A stretch of DNA of 64,000 nt, taken from assembly GCF_050948215.1 (NCBI RefSeq), contig NW_027488644.1, forward strand, positions 62,001-126,000. The letters are read 5' to 3'. The notes under the pieces are model-generated. The model worked only from the letters and a program-made list of their open reading frames with translations. It was not told where the DNA came from and did no database searches. The translations under genes and the position numbers were made by a program. Of the stretch, positions 1 through 13,631 are shown in pieces; the stretch's first letter is position 1, and each line of letters begins with the position of its first letter. Origin of the DNA: Halictus rubicundus. Lineage: Eukaryota; Arthropoda; Insecta; Hymenoptera; Halictidae.

Positions 1-41
1 TAGGATAGGATAGAGGATAGGATAGGATAGAGGATAGGATA

Positions 42-102
42 GAGGATTGGATAGGATTGAGGATATTATGGGATAGAGGATAGGATAGGATAGGATAGGA
101 TA
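42..102 (+). repeat. ATTATGGG cassette, type example (17+17+27 bp)
   Basis: Three units in fixed order: GAGGATTGGATAGGATT (42-58), GAGGATATTATGGGATA (59-75), and a 27-bp unit made of GAGGATA plus four GGATA (76-102). The cassette recurs throughout the window, for example near 2729, 4593, 7459, 10573, 13648, 34369 and 52451. In some copies the third unit is replaced by GAGAATAGG plus pentamers. The TTA it contains is a reverse-strand stop codon (TAA) and ends many spurious open frames. Confidence 0.92.
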
Positions 103-629
103 GAGGATAGGATAGGATAGAGGATATGATAGGATAGAGGATAGGATAGGATAGAGGATAGGCTAGGATAGAGGATAGGATAGGATAGAGGATAGGATAG
201 GATTGAGGATAGTATAGGATTGAGGATAGGATAGGATAGAGAATAGGATAGGATAGAGGATAGGATAGGATAGAGGATAGGATGGAGGATAGGATAGAGG
301 ATTGGATAGGATTGAGGATATTATGGGATAGAGAATAGGATAGGATAGGATAGTATAGAGGATAGGATAGAATAGAGTACAGGATAGTATAGAGGATAAG
401 ATAATATAGAGTACAGGATAGTATAGAGGATAAGATAATATAGAGAATAGGATAGGATAGAGGATAGGACAGGATAGAGGATAGGATAGGGTAGAGGATA
501 GGATAGGATAGAGGATAGGATAGGATAGAGGATATGATAAGCTAGGATAGATAATAGGATAGGATTGAGGATAGGATACGATAGAGGATAGGATAGGATA
601 GAGGATAGGATAGGATAGAGGATAGGATA

Positions 630-668
630 GGATATATGATACTATAGGATGAAGGATACGATATTATA
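630..668 (+). repeat. ATATATG cassette, type example
   Basis: A stretch reading GGATATATGATACTATAGG, then ATGAAGG, then ATACGATATTATA. It departs furthest from the GGATA theme and is the most AT-rich cassette. Variants with ACTATA or ATTATA, and with GATGAAGG or GATGGAGG, mark particular HOR lineages: ACTATA mainly in A and C, ATTATA in B, D and the last third. Confidence 0.85.
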
Positions 669-1360
669 GAGGATAGTATAGGATAGAGGATAGGATAGGG
701 TAGAGTATAGGATAAGATAGTGGATAGGATAGGGTAGACGATAGGATGGGGGATTGGATAGGATTGAGGATATTATGGGATAGAGAATAGGATAGGATAG
801 GATAGTATAGAGGATAGGATAGAATAGAGTACAGGATAGTATAGAGGATAAGATAATATAGAGAATAGGATAGGATAGAGGATAGGAGAGGATAGAGGAT
901 AGGATAGGATAGAGGATAGGATAGGATAGAGTATAGGATAGGATAGAGAATAGAATACGATAGAGGATAGGATAGGATAGAGGATAGGATAGTATAGAGA
1001 ATAGAATAGGATAGAGGATAGGATAGGATTGAGGATAGGATAGGATAGATGATAGGATAGAGGATTGGATGGGATAGAGGATACGATACGATAGAGGATC
1101 GGATAGGATAGAGGGTAGAATAGAGAATTGGATGGCATAGAGGATACGATACGATAGAGGATAGGATAGGATAGAGGATAGGATAGGATAGAGGATAGGA
1201 TATTGTAGAGGATAGGATACGATACAGGATAGGATAGGATAGAGGATAGGATAGGATAGAGGATAGGATAGGATAGACGATAGGATAGGGGATTGGATAG
1301 GATAGAGGATATGATAGGATAGAGGATAGGATAGGATGGAGGATAGGATAGGATAGAGGA

Positions 1361-2687
1361 TAGGATAGGACAGAGGATAGGATAGGATAGAGGATAGGAT
1401 AGGGTGGAGGATAAGATACGATAGAGGATAGGATAGGATAGAGTACAGGATAGTATAGAGGATAAGATAATATAGAGAATAGGATAGGATAGAGGATAGG
1501 ACAGGATGGAGGATAGGATAGGATAGAGTACAGGATAGTATAGAGGATAAGATAATATAGAGAATAGGATAGGATAGAGGATAGGACAGGATAGAGGATA
1601 GGATAGGATAGAGGATAGGATAGGATGGAGGATAGGATAGGATATATAATACTATAGGATGAAGGATACGATATTATAGAGGATAGTATAGGATAGAGGA
1701 TAGGATAGGATAGAGGATAGGATAGAGGATAGGATAGAGGATTGGATAGGATTGAGGATATTATGGGATAGAGGATAGGATACGATAGGATAGGATAGTA
1801 TAGAGGATAGGATAGGATAGAGGATAGGATAGGATAGACGATAGGATGGGATAGAGGATAGGATAGAGGATAGGATAGAGGATAGGATAGAGGATAGGAT
1901 AGGATATATGATACTATAGGATGGAGAATACGATATTATAGAGGATAGTATACGATAGAGGATAGGATAGGGGTAGAGGATAGGATAAGGTAGATGATAG
2001 GATAGGGTAGATAATAGGATAAGATAGAGGATAGGATAGAATAGAGTACAGGATAGTATAGAGGATAAGATAATAAAGAGAATAGGATAGGATAGAGGAT
2101 AGGATAGGATAGAGGATAGGATAGGATAGAGGATAGGATAGGATAGAGGATAGGATAGGATAGAGGATAGGATAGGATAGAGGATAAGATAATATAGGGA
2201 ATAGGATAGGATAGAGGATAGGCCAGGATAGAGGATAGGATAGGATAGAGTACAGGATAGTATAGAGGATAAGATAATATAGAGAATAGGATAGGATAGA
2301 GGATAGGACAGGATAGAGGATAGGATAGGATAGAGGATAGGATAGGATAGAGGATAGGATAGGATAGAGGATAGGATAGGATAGAGGATATGATAGGCTA
2401 GGATAGAGGATAGGATAGGATTGAGGATAGGATAGGATAGAGTACAGGATAGTATAGAGGATAAGATATTATAGACAATAGGATAGGATAGAGGATAGGA
2501 CAGGATGGCGGATAGGATAGGATAGAGTACAGGATAGTATAGAGGATAAGATAATATAGAGAATAGGATAGGATAGAGGATAGGACAGGATAGAGGATAG
2601 GATAGGGTAGAGGATAGGATAGGATAGAGGATAGCATAGGATAGAGGATATGATAAGCTAGGATAGAGGATAGGATAGGATTGAGGA
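1361..2687 (+). repeat. HOR-A continuation with GGCC marker
   Basis: The sequence up to about 2165 matches about 9747-10551 at offset 8,386, including a distinctive 18-bp unit with GGGGTAGAGG near 1977. From 2180 the text GGATAAGATAATATAGGG leads to the GGCC marker at 2221. The stretch 2180-2879 is repeated at 4043-4742, offset 1,863. Confidence 0.78.
1441..1508 (+). repeat. GTAC cassette, type example (4 x 17 bp)
   Basis: Four variant monomers in constant order: GAGTACAGGATAGTATA, GAGGATAAGATAATATA, GAGAATAGGATAGGATA, and GAGGATAGGACAGGAT plus A or G. This is the commonest cassette in the window and recurs in every region. A relative with GAGCAC in place of GAGTAC is confined to 18-30 kb and 60-63 kb. 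The second unit contains AAGATAA, which fits the WGATAR pattern. GTAC is a natural RsaI landmark, absent from the consensus monomer. Confidence 0.93.
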
Positions 2688-4047
2688 TAGGATAGGATAG
2701 AGGATAGGATAGGATAGAGGATAGGATAGAGGATTGGATAGGATTGAGGATATTATGGGATAGAGGATAGGATAGGATAGGATAGGATAGAGGATAGGAT
2801 AGGATAGAGGATATGATAGGATAGAGGATAGGATAGGATAGAGGATAGGCTAGGATAGAGGATAGGATAGGATAGAGGATAGGATAGGATTGAGGATAGT
2901 ATAGGATTGAGGATAGGATAGGATAGAGAATAGGATAGGATAGAGGATAGGATAGGATAGAGGATAGGATGGAGGATAGGATAGAGGATTGGATAGGATT
3001 GAGGATATTATGGGATAGAGAATAGGATAGGATAGGATAGTATAGAGGATAGGATAGAATAGAGTACAGGATAGTATAGAGGATAAGATAATATAGAGTA
3101 CAGGATAGTATAGAGGATAAGATAATATAGAGAATAGGATAGGATAGAGGATAGGACAGGATAGAGGATAGGATAGGGTAGAGGATAGGATAGGATAGAG
3201 GATAGGATAGGATAGAGGATATGATAAGCTAGGATAGAGGATAGGATAGGATTGAGGATAGGATACGATAGAGGATAGGATAGGATAGAGGATAGGATAG
3301 GATAGAGGATAGGATAGGATATATGATACTATAGGATGAAGGATACGATATTATAGAGGATAGTATAGGATAGAGGATAGGATAGGGTAGAGTATAGGAT
3401 AAGATAGTGGATAGGATAGGGTAGACGATAGGATGGGGGATTGGATAGGATTGAGGATATTATGGGATAGAGAATAGGATAGGATAGGATAGTATAGAGG
3501 ATAGGATAGAATAGAGTACAGGATAGTATAGAGGATAAGATAATATAGAGAATAGGATAGGATAGAGGATAGGAGAGGATAGAGGATAGGATAGGATAGA
3601 GGATAGGATAGGATAGAGTATAGGATAGGATAGAGAATAGAATACGATAGAGGATAGGATAGGATAGAGGATAGGATAGTATAGAGAATAGAATAGGATA
3701 GAGGATAGGATAGGATTGAGGATAGGATAGGATAGATGATAGGATAGAGGATTGGATGGGATAGAGGATACGATACGATAGAGGATCGGATAGGATAGAG
3801 GGTAGAATAGAGAATTGGATGGCATAGAGGATACGATACGATAGAGGATAGGATAGGATAGAGGATAGGATAGGATAGAGGATAGGATATTGTAGAGGAT
3901 AGGATACGATACAGGATAGGATAGGATAGAGGATAGGATAGGATAGAGGATAGGATAGGATAGACGATAGGATAGGGGATTGGATAGGATAGAGGATATG
4001 ATAGGATAGAGGATAGGATAGGATGGAGGATAGGATAGGATAGAGGA
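2688..4047 (+). repeat. HOR-A partial copy, right member of 2,687-bp offset pair
   Basis: This is the homologue of 1-1360. At about 4043 it joins directly to a unit homologous to 2180, skipping about 820 bp that the first copy retains. The junction falls between whole monomers, as expected for unequal exchange or gene conversion between out-of-register copies. Confidence 0.82.
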
Positions 4048-4742
4048 TAAGATAATATAGGGAATAGGATAGGATAGAGGATAGGCCAGGATAGAGGATA
4101 GGATAGGATAGAGTACAGGATAGTATAGAGGATAAGATAATATAGAGAATAGGATAGGATAGAGGATAGGACAGGATAGAGGATAGGATAGGATAGAGGA
4201 TAGGATAGGATAGAGGATAGGATAGGATAGAGGATAGGATAGGATAGAGGATATGATAGGCTAGGATAGAGGATAGGATAGGATTGAGGATAGGATAGGA
4301 TAGAGTACAGGATAGTATAGAGGATAAGATAATATAGAGAATAGGATAGGATAGAGGATAGGACAGGATGGCGGATAGGATAGGATAGAGTACAGGATAG
4401 TATAGAGGATAAGATAATATAGAGAATAGGATAGGATAGAGGATAGGACAGGATAGAGGATAGGATAGGGTAGAGGATAGGATAGGATAGAGGATAGCAT
4501 AGGATAGAGGATATGATAAGCTAGGATAGAGGATAGGATAGGATTGAGGATAGGATAGGATAGAGGATAGGATAGGATAGAGGATAGGATAGAGGATTGG
4601 ATAGGATTGAGGATATTATGGGATAGAGGATAGGATAGGATAGGATAGGATAGAGGATAGGATAGGATAGAGGATATGATAGGATAGAGGATAGGATAGG
4701 ATAGAGGATAGGCTAGGATAGAGGATAGGATAGGATAGAGGA
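4043..4742 (+). repeat. Direct repeat of 2180-2879 (offset 1,863 bp)
   Basis: Both copies carry GGATAAGATAATATAGGG, the GGCC marker (2221 and 4084), the GATAGGCTAGG unit and a GGATGGCGG unit in the same order. They diverge where this copy has GAGGATGGGATAGG and the other continues with GGATTGAGG. This segment leads directly into HOR-B. Confidence 0.82.
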
Positions 4743-6365
4743 TGGGATAGGATAGAGGATAGGATAGGATAGAGGATAGGATGGAGGATAGGATAGAGGA
4801 TTGGATAGGATTGAGGATTTTATGGCATAGAGAATAGGATAGGATAGGATAGTATAGAGGATAGGATAGAATAGAGTACAGGATATTATAGAGGATAAGA
4901 TAATATAGAGAATAGGATAGGATAGAGGATAGGAGAGGATAGAGGATAGGATAGGATAGAGGATAGGATAGGATAGAGTATAGGATAGTATAGAGAATAG
5001 AATAGGATAGAGGATATGATAGGATAGAGGATCGGATAGGATAGAGGGTAGAATAGAGAATTGGATGGCATAGAGGATACGATACTATAGAGGATAGGAT
5101 AGGATAGAGGATAGGATAGGATAGAGGATAGGATATTATAGAGGATAGGATAGGATAGACGATATTATAGGGGATTGGATAGGATAGAGGATATGATAGG
5201 ATAGAGGATAGGATAGGATAGAGGATAGGATAGGATAGAGGATAGGATAGGACAGAGGATACCATACGATAGAGGATATGCTAGGATAGACGGTAGGATA
5301 GAGAATTGGATAGGATGGAGGATACGATACGATAGAGGATAGGATAGGGTATATGATATTATGGGATGGAGGATAGGATAGGATAGACGATAGGATGGGG
5401 GATTGGATAGGATAGAGGATATGATAGGATAGAGGATAGGACAGGACAGAGGATAGGATAGGACAGAGGATAGGATAGGATAAAGGATAGGATAGGGTAG
5501 AGGATAAGATACGATAGAGGATAGGATAGGATAGAGTACAGGATAGTATAGAGGATAAGATAATATAGAGAATAGGATATTATAGAGGATAGGACAGGAT
5601 GGAGGATAGGATAGGATAGAGTACAGGATAGTATAGAGGATAACATAATATAGAGAATAGGATAGGATAGAGGATATGACAGGATAGAGGATAGGATAGG
5701 ATAGAGGATAGGATAGGATATAGGATAGAATAGGATAGATGTAGGATAGAGGATTGGATAGGATAGAGGATACGATACGATAGAGGATAAGATAGGATAG
5801 GGGGTAGGATAGAGAATTGGATGGGATAGAGGATAAGATACGATAGAGGATAGGATAGGATAGAGGGTAGGATAGAGAATTGAATAGGATTGAGGATATT
5901 ATGGGATAGAGGATAGGATAGGATTGGATAGAATAGGATAGAGGATAGGATATGGTAGAGGATAGGATAAGATAGAGGATAGGATAGAATAGAGTACAGG
6001 ATAGTATAGAGGATAAGATTATATAGAGAATAGGATAGGATAGAGGATAGGACAGGATAGAGGATAGGATAGGATAGAGGATAGGATAGGATAGAGGATA
6101 GGATAGGATAGAGAATAGAATACGATAGAGGAATGGATAGGATAGGGGTTACCATACGATAGAGGATAGGCTGGGATAGAGGGTAGGATAGAGAATTGAA
6201 TAGGATAGAGGACACAATACGATAGAGGATAGAATAGGATATATGATATTATAGGATGGAGGATACGATATTATAGAGGATAGGATAGGATAGAGGATAG
6301 GACAGGATGGAGGATAGGATAGGATAGAGTACAGGATAGTATAGAGGATAAGATAATATAGAGAA
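4668..6365 (+). repeat. HOR-B copy 1
   Basis: A 1.7-kb block whose private variants include ATTTTATGG (near 4818), GAGGATACCATACG (near 5256), GATATGCTAGG, GACGGTAGG, the 11-bp unit GATGTAGGATA (near 5738), GAGGAATGG (6128) and GGTTACC (6147). It is repeated at 16680-18377 (offset 12,012) and, together with 625 bp of leader, at 20926-23248 (offset 16,883). A copy-specific ATGGCATAG at about 4824 replaces ATGGGATAG found in the other copies. Confidence 0.88.
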
Positions 6366-7442
6366 TAGGATAGTATAGAGAATAGAATAGGATAGAGGAT
6401 AGGATAGGATTGAGGATAGGATGGGATAGATGATAGGATAGAGGATTGGATAGGATAGAGGATACGATACGATAGAGGATAGGATAGGATAGAGGGTAGG
6501 ATAGAGAATTGGATAGGATATAGGATACGATACGATAGAGGATAGGATAGGATAGAGGATAGGATAGGACAGAGGATAGGATAGTATAGAGGATAGGATT
6601 GGATAGAGGATATGATAGGATAAAGGATAGGATAGGATTGAGGATAGGATAGGATAGAGAGAAGGATAGGATAAAGGATAGGATGAGATAGAGGATAGGA
6701 TAGAGGATTGGATAGGATTGAGGATATTATGGGATAGAGGATAGGATAGGATAGGATAGGATAGAGGATAGGATAGGATAGAGGGTAGGATAGGATAGAG
6801 GATATGATAGGATAGGATACGATAGAGGATAGGATAGGATAGAGGATAGGATAGGACAGAGGATAGGATAGTATAGAGAATAGGATAGGATAGAGGATAG
6901 GACAGGATAGAGGATAGGATAGGGTAGAGGATAGGATAGGATAGAGGATAGGATAGGATAGAGGATATGATAAGCTAGGATAGAGGATAGGATAGGATTG
7001 AGGATAGGATAGGATAGAGGATAGGATAGGATAGAGGATAGGATAGGATAGAGGATAGGATAGGATATATGATACTATAGGATGAAGGATACGATATTAT
7101 AGAGGATAGTATAGGATAGAGGATAGGATAGGGTAGAGTATAGGATAAGATAGAGGATAGGATAGAATAGAGTACAGGATAGTATAGAGGACAAGATAAT
7201 ATAGAGAATAGGATAGGATAGAGGATAGGACAGGATAGAGGATAGGATAGGATAGAGGATAGGATAGGATAGAAGATATGATAGGATAGGATAGAGGATA
7301 TGATATGCTAGTATAGAGGATAGTATAGGATTGCGGATAGGGTAGGATAGAGGATAGGATAGGATTGAGGATAGCATAGGATTGAGGATAGGATAGGATA
7401 GAGAATAGGATAGGATAGAGGATAGGATAGGATAGAGGATAG
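6366..7442 (+). repeat. Linker of divergent monomers
   Basis: After HOR-B homology stops, the segment is still ordinary monomer but in an order I did not find intact elsewhere. It includes a cluster of private variants at about 6610-6700: GATAAAGG twice, GAGAGAAGG and GATGAGATA. The part from about 6875 to 7130 resembles about 3128-3383 (offset 3,747), so the linker is itself mosaic. Confidence 0.7.
6441..6520 (+). repeat. Twin-CpG cassette, type example (17+17+17+12+17 bp)
   Basis: Units in order: GAGGATTGGATAGGATA, GAGGATACGATACGATA, one consensus monomer, the 12-mer GAGGGTAGGATA, and GAGAATTGGATAGGATA. The second unit holds two CpGs five bases apart. The consensus has no CpG, so this cassette supplies most CpGs in the array. 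It recurs many times, especially after 44 kb, often followed by a unit with AAGATACG or ATTGAATAGG. Confidence 0.92.
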
Positions 7443-10400
7443 GATTGAGGATAGGATAGAGGATTGGATAGGATTGAGGATATTATGGGATAGAGGATAG
7501 GATAGGATAGGATAGGATAGTATAGAGGATAGGATAGGATAGAGGATAGGATAGGATAGACGATAGGATGGGATAGAGGATAGGATAGAGGATAGGATAG
7601 GATAGACGATAGGATGGGATAGAGGATAGGATAGAGGATAGGATAGAGGATAGGATAGAGGATAGGATAGGATATATGATACTATAGGATGGAGAATACG
7701 ATATTATAGAGGATAGTATACGATAGAGGATAGGATAGGGTAGAGGATAGGATAAGATAGATGATAGGATAGGGTAGATAATAGGATAAGATAGAGGATA
7801 GGATAGAATAGAGTACAGGATGGTATAGAGGATAAGATAATAAAGAGAATAGGATAGGATAGAGGATAGGATAGGATAGAGGATAGGATAGGATAGAGGA
7901 TAAGATAATATAGGGAATAGGATAGGATAGAGGATAGGCCAGAATAGAGGATAGGATAGGATAGAGTACAGGATAGTATAGAGGATAAGGTAATATAGAG
8001 AATAGGATAGGATAGAGGATAGGACAGGATAGAGGATAGGATAGGATAGAGGATAGGATAGGATAGAGGATAGGATAGGATAGAGGATATGATAGGCTAG
8101 GATAGAGGATAGGATAGGAGTGAGGATAGGATAGGATAGAGTACAGGATAGAATAGAGGATAATATAATATAGAGAATAGGATAGGATAGAGGATAGGAC
8201 AGGATGGCGGATAGGATAGGATAGAGTACAGGATAGTATAGAGGATAAGATAATATAGAGAATAGAATAGGATAGAGGATAGGACAGGATAGAGGATAGG
8301 ATAGGGTAGAGGATAGGATAGGATAGAGGATAGCATAGGATAGAGGATATGATAAGCTAGGATAGAGGATAGGATAGGATTGAGGATAGGATAGGATAGA
8401 GGATAGGATAGGATAGAGGATAGGATAGAGGATTGGATAGGATTGAGGATATTATGGGATAGAGGATAGGATAGGATAGGATAGGATAGAGGATAGGATA
8501 GGATAGATTATATGATAGGATAGAGGATAGGATAGGATAGAGGATAGGCTAGGATAGAGGATAGGATAGGATAGAGGATAGGATAGGATTGAGGATAGTA
8601 TAGGATTGAGGATAGGATAGGATAGAGAATAGGATAGGATAGAGGATAGGATAGGATAGAGGATAGGATGGAGGATAGGATAGAGGATTGGATAGGATTG
8701 AGGATATTATGGGATAGAGAATAGGATAGGATAGGATAGTATAGAGGATAGGATAGAATAGAGTACAGGATAGTATAGAGGATAAGATAATATAGAGTAC
8801 AGGATAGTATAGAGGATAAGATAATATAGAGAATAGGATAGGATAGAGGATAGGACAGGATAGAGGATAGGATAGGGTAGAGGATAGGATAGGATAGAGG
8901 ATAGGATAGGATAGAAGATATGATAAGCTAGGATAGAGGATAGGATAGGATTGAGGATAGGATACGATAGAGGATAGGATAGGATAGAGGATAGGATAGG
9001 ATAGAGGATAGGATAGGATATATGATACTATAGGATGAAGGATACGATATTATAGAGGATAGTATAGGATAGAGGATAGGATAGGGTAGAGTATAGGATA
9101 AGATAGTGGATAGGATAGGGTAGACGATAGGATGGGGGATTGGATAGGATTGAGGATATTATGGGATTGAGAATAGGATAGGATAGGATAGTATAGAGGA
9201 TAGGATAGAATAGAGTACAGGATAGTATAGAGGATAAGATAATATAGAGAATAGGATAGGATAGAGGATAGGAGAGGATAGAGGATAGGATAGGATAGAG
9301 GATAGGATAGGATAGAGTATAGGATAGGATAGAGAATAGAATACGATAGAGGATAGGATAGGATAGAGGATAGGATAGTATAGAGAATAGAATAGGATAG
9401 AGGATAGGATAGGATTGAGGATAGGATAGGATAGATGATAGGATAGAGGATTGGATGGGATAGAGGATACGATACGATAGAGGATCGGATAGGATAGAGG
9501 GTAGAATAGAGAATTGGATGGCATAGAGGATACGATACGATAGAGGATAGGATAGGATAGAGGATAGGATAGGATAGAGGATAGGATATTGTAGAGGATA
9601 GGATACGATACAGGATAGGATAGGATAGAGGATAGGATAGGATAGAGGATAGGATAGGATAGACGATAGGATAGGGGATTGGATAGGATAGAGGATATGA
9701 TAGGATAGAGGATAGGATAGGATGGAGGATAGGATAGGATAGAGGATAGGATAGGACAGAGGATAGGATAGGATAGAGGATAGGATAGGGTAGAGGATAA
9801 GATACGATAGAGGATAGGATAGGATAGAGTACAGGATAGTATAGAGGATAAGATAATATAGAGAATAGGATAGGATAGAGGATAGGACAGGATGGAGGAT
9901 AGGATAGGATAGAGTACAGGATAGTATAGAGGATAAGATAATATAGAGAATAGGATAGGATAGAGGATAGGACAGGATAGAGGATAGGATAGGATAGAGG
10001 ATAGGATAGGATGGAGGATAGGATAGGATATATAATACTATAGGATGAAGGATACGATATTATAGAGGATAGTATAGGATAGAGGATAGGATAGGATAGA
10101 GGATAGGATAGAGGATAGGATAGAGGATTGGATAGGATTGAGGATATTATGGGATAGAGGATAGGATACGATAGGATAGGATAGTATAGAGGATAGGATA
10201 GGATAGAGGATAGGATAGGATAGACGATAGGATGGGATAGAGGATAGGATAGAGGATAGGATAGAGGATAGGATAGAGGATAGGATAGGATATATGATAC
10301 TATAGGATGGAGAATACGATATTATAGAGGATAGTATACGATAGAGGATAGGATAGGGGTAGAGGATAGGATAAGGTAGATGATAGGATAGGGTAGATAA

Positions 10401-10556
10401 TAGGATAAGATAGAGGATAGGATAGAATAGAGTACAGGATAGTATAGAGGATAAGATAATAAAGAGAATAGGATAGGATAGAGGATAGGATAGGATAGAG
10501 GATAGGATAGGATAGAGGATAGGATAGGATAGAGGATAGGATAGGATAGAGGATAG
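7443..10556 (+). repeat. HOR-A tandem copy 1 (3,114 bp)
   Basis: It begins at the GATTGAGG landmark preceding the ATTATGGG cassette and ends where the same landmark recurs at 10557. It holds the lineage marker GGCCAGAATA (GGCC at 7937) and the reverse-strand open frames 8097-8336 and 9159-9524, which recur in the next two copies. It differs from the next copy by small whole-unit changes around the GACGATAGGATGGG units near 7575-7610. Confidence 0.87.
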
Positions 10557-13500
10557 GATTGAGGATAGGATAGAGGATTGGATAGGATTGAGGATATTAT
10601 GGGATAGAGGATAGGATAGGATAGGATAGGATAGTATAGAGGATAGGATAGGATAGAGGATAGGATAGGATAGACGATAGGATGGGATAGAGGATAAGAT
10701 AGAGGATAGGATAGGATAGACGATAGGATGGGATAGAGGATAGGATAGAGGATAGGATAGAGGATAGGATAGAGGATAGGATAGGATATATGATACTATA
10801 GGATGGAGAATACGATATTATAGAGGATAGTATACGATAGAGGATAGGATAGGGTAGAGGATAGGATAAGATAGATGATAGGATAGGGTAGATAATAGGA
10901 TAAGATAGAGGATAGGATAGAATAGAGTACAGGATAGTATAGAGGATAAGATAATAAAGAGAATAGGATAGGATAGAGGATAGGATAGGATAGAGGATAA
11001 GATAATATAGGGAATAGGATAGGATAGAGGATAGGCCAGAATAGAGGATAGGATAGGATAGAGTACAGGATAGTATAGAGGATAAGATAATATAGAGAAT
11101 AGGATAGGATAGAGGATAGGACAGGATAGAGGATAGGATAGGATAGAGGATAGGATAGGATAGAGGATAGGATAGGATAGAGGATATGATAGGCTAGGAT
11201 AGAGGATAGGATAGGATTGAGGATAGGATAGGATAGAGTACAGGATAGTATAGAGGATAATATAATATAGAGAATAGGATAGGATAGAGGATAGGACAGG
11301 ATGGCGGATAGGATAGGATAGAGTACAGGATAGTATAGAGGATAAGATAATATAGAGAATAGAATAGGATAGAGGATAGGACAGGATAGAGGATAGGATA
11401 GGGTAGAGGATAGGATAGGATAGAGGATAGCATAGGATAGAGGATATGATAAGCTAGGATAGAGGATAGGATAGGATTGAGGATAGGATAGGATAGAGGA
11501 TAGGATAGGATAGAGGATAGGATAGAGGATTGGATAGGATTGAGGATATTATGGGATAGAGGATAGGATAGGATAGGATAGGATAGAGGATAGGATAGGA
11601 TAGAGGATATGATAGGATAGAGGATAGGATAGGATAGAGGATAGGCTAGGATAGAGGATAGGATAGGATAGAGGATAGGATAGGATTGAGGATAGTATAG
11701 GATTGAGGATAGGATAGGATAGAGAATAGGATAGGATAGAGGATAGGATAGGATAGAGGATAGGATGGAGGATAGGATAGAGGATTGGATAGGATTGAGG
11801 ATATTATGGGATAGAGAATAGGATAGGATAGGATAGTATAGAGGATAGGATAGAATAGAGTACAGGATAGTATAGAGGATAAGATAATATAGAGTACAGG
11901 ATAGTATAGAGGATAAGATAATATAGAGAATAGGATAGGATAGAGGATAGGACAGGATAGAGGATAGGATAGGGTAGAGGATAGGATAGGATAGAGGATA
12001 GGATAGGATAGAGGATATGATAAGCTAGGATAGAGGATAGGATAGGATTGAGGATAGGATACGATAGAGGATAGGATAGGATAGAGGATAGGATAGGATA
12101 GAGGATTGGATATATGATACTATAGGATGAAGGATACGATATTATAGAGGATAGTATAGGATAGAGGATAGGATAGGGTAGAGTATAGGATAAGATAGTG
12201 GATAGGATAGGGTAGACGATAGGATGGGGGATTGGATAGGATTGAGGATATTATGGGATAGAGAATAGGATAGGATAGGATAGTATAGAGGATAGGATAG
12301 AATAGAGTACAGGATAGTATAGAGGATAAGATAATATAGAGAATAGGATAGGATAGAGGATAGGAGAGGATAGAGGATAGGATAGGATAGAGGATAGGAT
12401 AGGATAGAGTATAGGATAGGATAGAGAATAGAATACGATAGAGGATAGGATAGGATAGAGGATAGGATAGTATAGAGAATAGAATAGGATAGAGGATAGG
12501 ATAGGATTGAGGATAGGATAGGATAGATGATAGGATAGAGGATTGGATGGGATAGAGGATACGATACGATAGAGGATCGGATAGGATAGAGGGTAGAATA
12601 GAGAATTGGATGGCATAGAGGATACGATACGATAGAGGATAGGATAGGATAGAGGATAGGATAGGATAGAGGATAGGATATTGTAGAGGATAGGATACGA
12701 TACAGGATAGGATAGGATAGAGGATAGGATAGGATAGACGATAGGATAGGGGATTGGATAGGATAGAGGATATGATAGGATAGAGGATAGGATAGGATGG
12801 AGGATAGGATAGGATAGAGGATAGGATAGGACAGAGGATAGGATAGGATAGAGGATAGGATAGGGTGGAGGATAAGATACGATAGAGGATAGGATAGGAT
12901 AGAGTACAGGATAGTATAGAGGATAAGATAATATAGAGAATAGGATAGGATAGAGGATAGGACAGGATGGAGGATAGGATAGGATAGAGTACAGGATAGT
13001 ATAGAGGATAAGATAATATAGAGAATAGGATAGGATAGAGGATAGGACAGGATAGAGGATAGGATAGGATAGAGGATAGGATAGGATGGAGGATAGGATA
13101 GGATATATAATACTATAGGATGAAGGATACGATATTATAGAGGATAGTATAGGATAGAGGATAGGATAGGATAGAGGATAGGATAGAGGATAGGATAGAG
13201 GATTGGATAGGATTGAGGATATTATGGGATAGAGGATAGGATACGATAGGATAGGATAGTATAGAGGATAGGATAGGATAGAGGATAGGATAGGATAGAC
13301 GATAGGATGGGATAGAGGATAGGATAGAGGATAGGATAGAGGATAGGATAGAGGATAGGATAGGATATATGATACTATAGGATGGAGAATACGATATTAT
13401 AGAGGATAGTATACGATAGAGGATAGGATAGGGGTAGAGGATAGGATAAGGTAGATGATAGGATAGGGTAGATAATAGGATAAGATAGAGGATAGGATAG

Positions 13501-13631
13501 AATAGAGTACAGGATAGTATAGAGGATAAGATAATAAAGAGAATAGGATAGGATAGAGGATAGGATAGGATAGAGGATAGGATAGGATAGAGGATAGGAT
13601 AGGATAGAGGATAGGATAGGATAGAGGATAG
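10557..13631 (+). repeat. HOR-A tandem copy 2 (3,075 bp)
   Basis: Same variant order as copies 1 and 3, with GGCCAGAATA at 11034. The offset to copy 3 is 3,075 bp at three independent landmarks (10557 to 13632, 11034 to 14109, 12251 to 15326), so these two sisters have kept equal length. The monomer run before GACGATAGG has one consensus unit here against two in copy 1. Confidence 0.88.

Larger units (their letters stand above)
1..1360 (+). repeat. HOR-A partial copy, left member of 2,687-bp offset pair
   Basis: This segment matches 2688-4047 with the same order of variant units. An example is the ATTATGGG cassette at 42 and again at 2729. Both copies carry the same reverse-strand open frame (773-1138 and 3460-3825). 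The pair diverges after about 1360, where this copy continues with a GGACAGAGG unit and the other jumps to a GGATAAGATAATATAGGG unit. Confidence 0.85.

Noticed and set aside
630..668. TATA-like promoter in the ATATATG cassette
   Set aside because: It is an AT-rich satellite variant repeated in the same context many times, with no gene downstream and no other promoter element.
773..1138. 121-codon open frame repeated with identical translation at 773, 3460, 9159, 12251, 15326 and 19490, apparently a conserved gene family
   Set aside because: Identity follows from duplication of the HOR-A segment that contains it. Flanking non-open sequence is equally conserved, so no coding constraint is indicated.
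6147..6153. GGTTACC palindrome as a protein-binding or integration site
   Set aside because: It arises from GAGGATACC by a few base changes and is carried passively in four HOR-B copies. No target-site duplication or inserted element is present.
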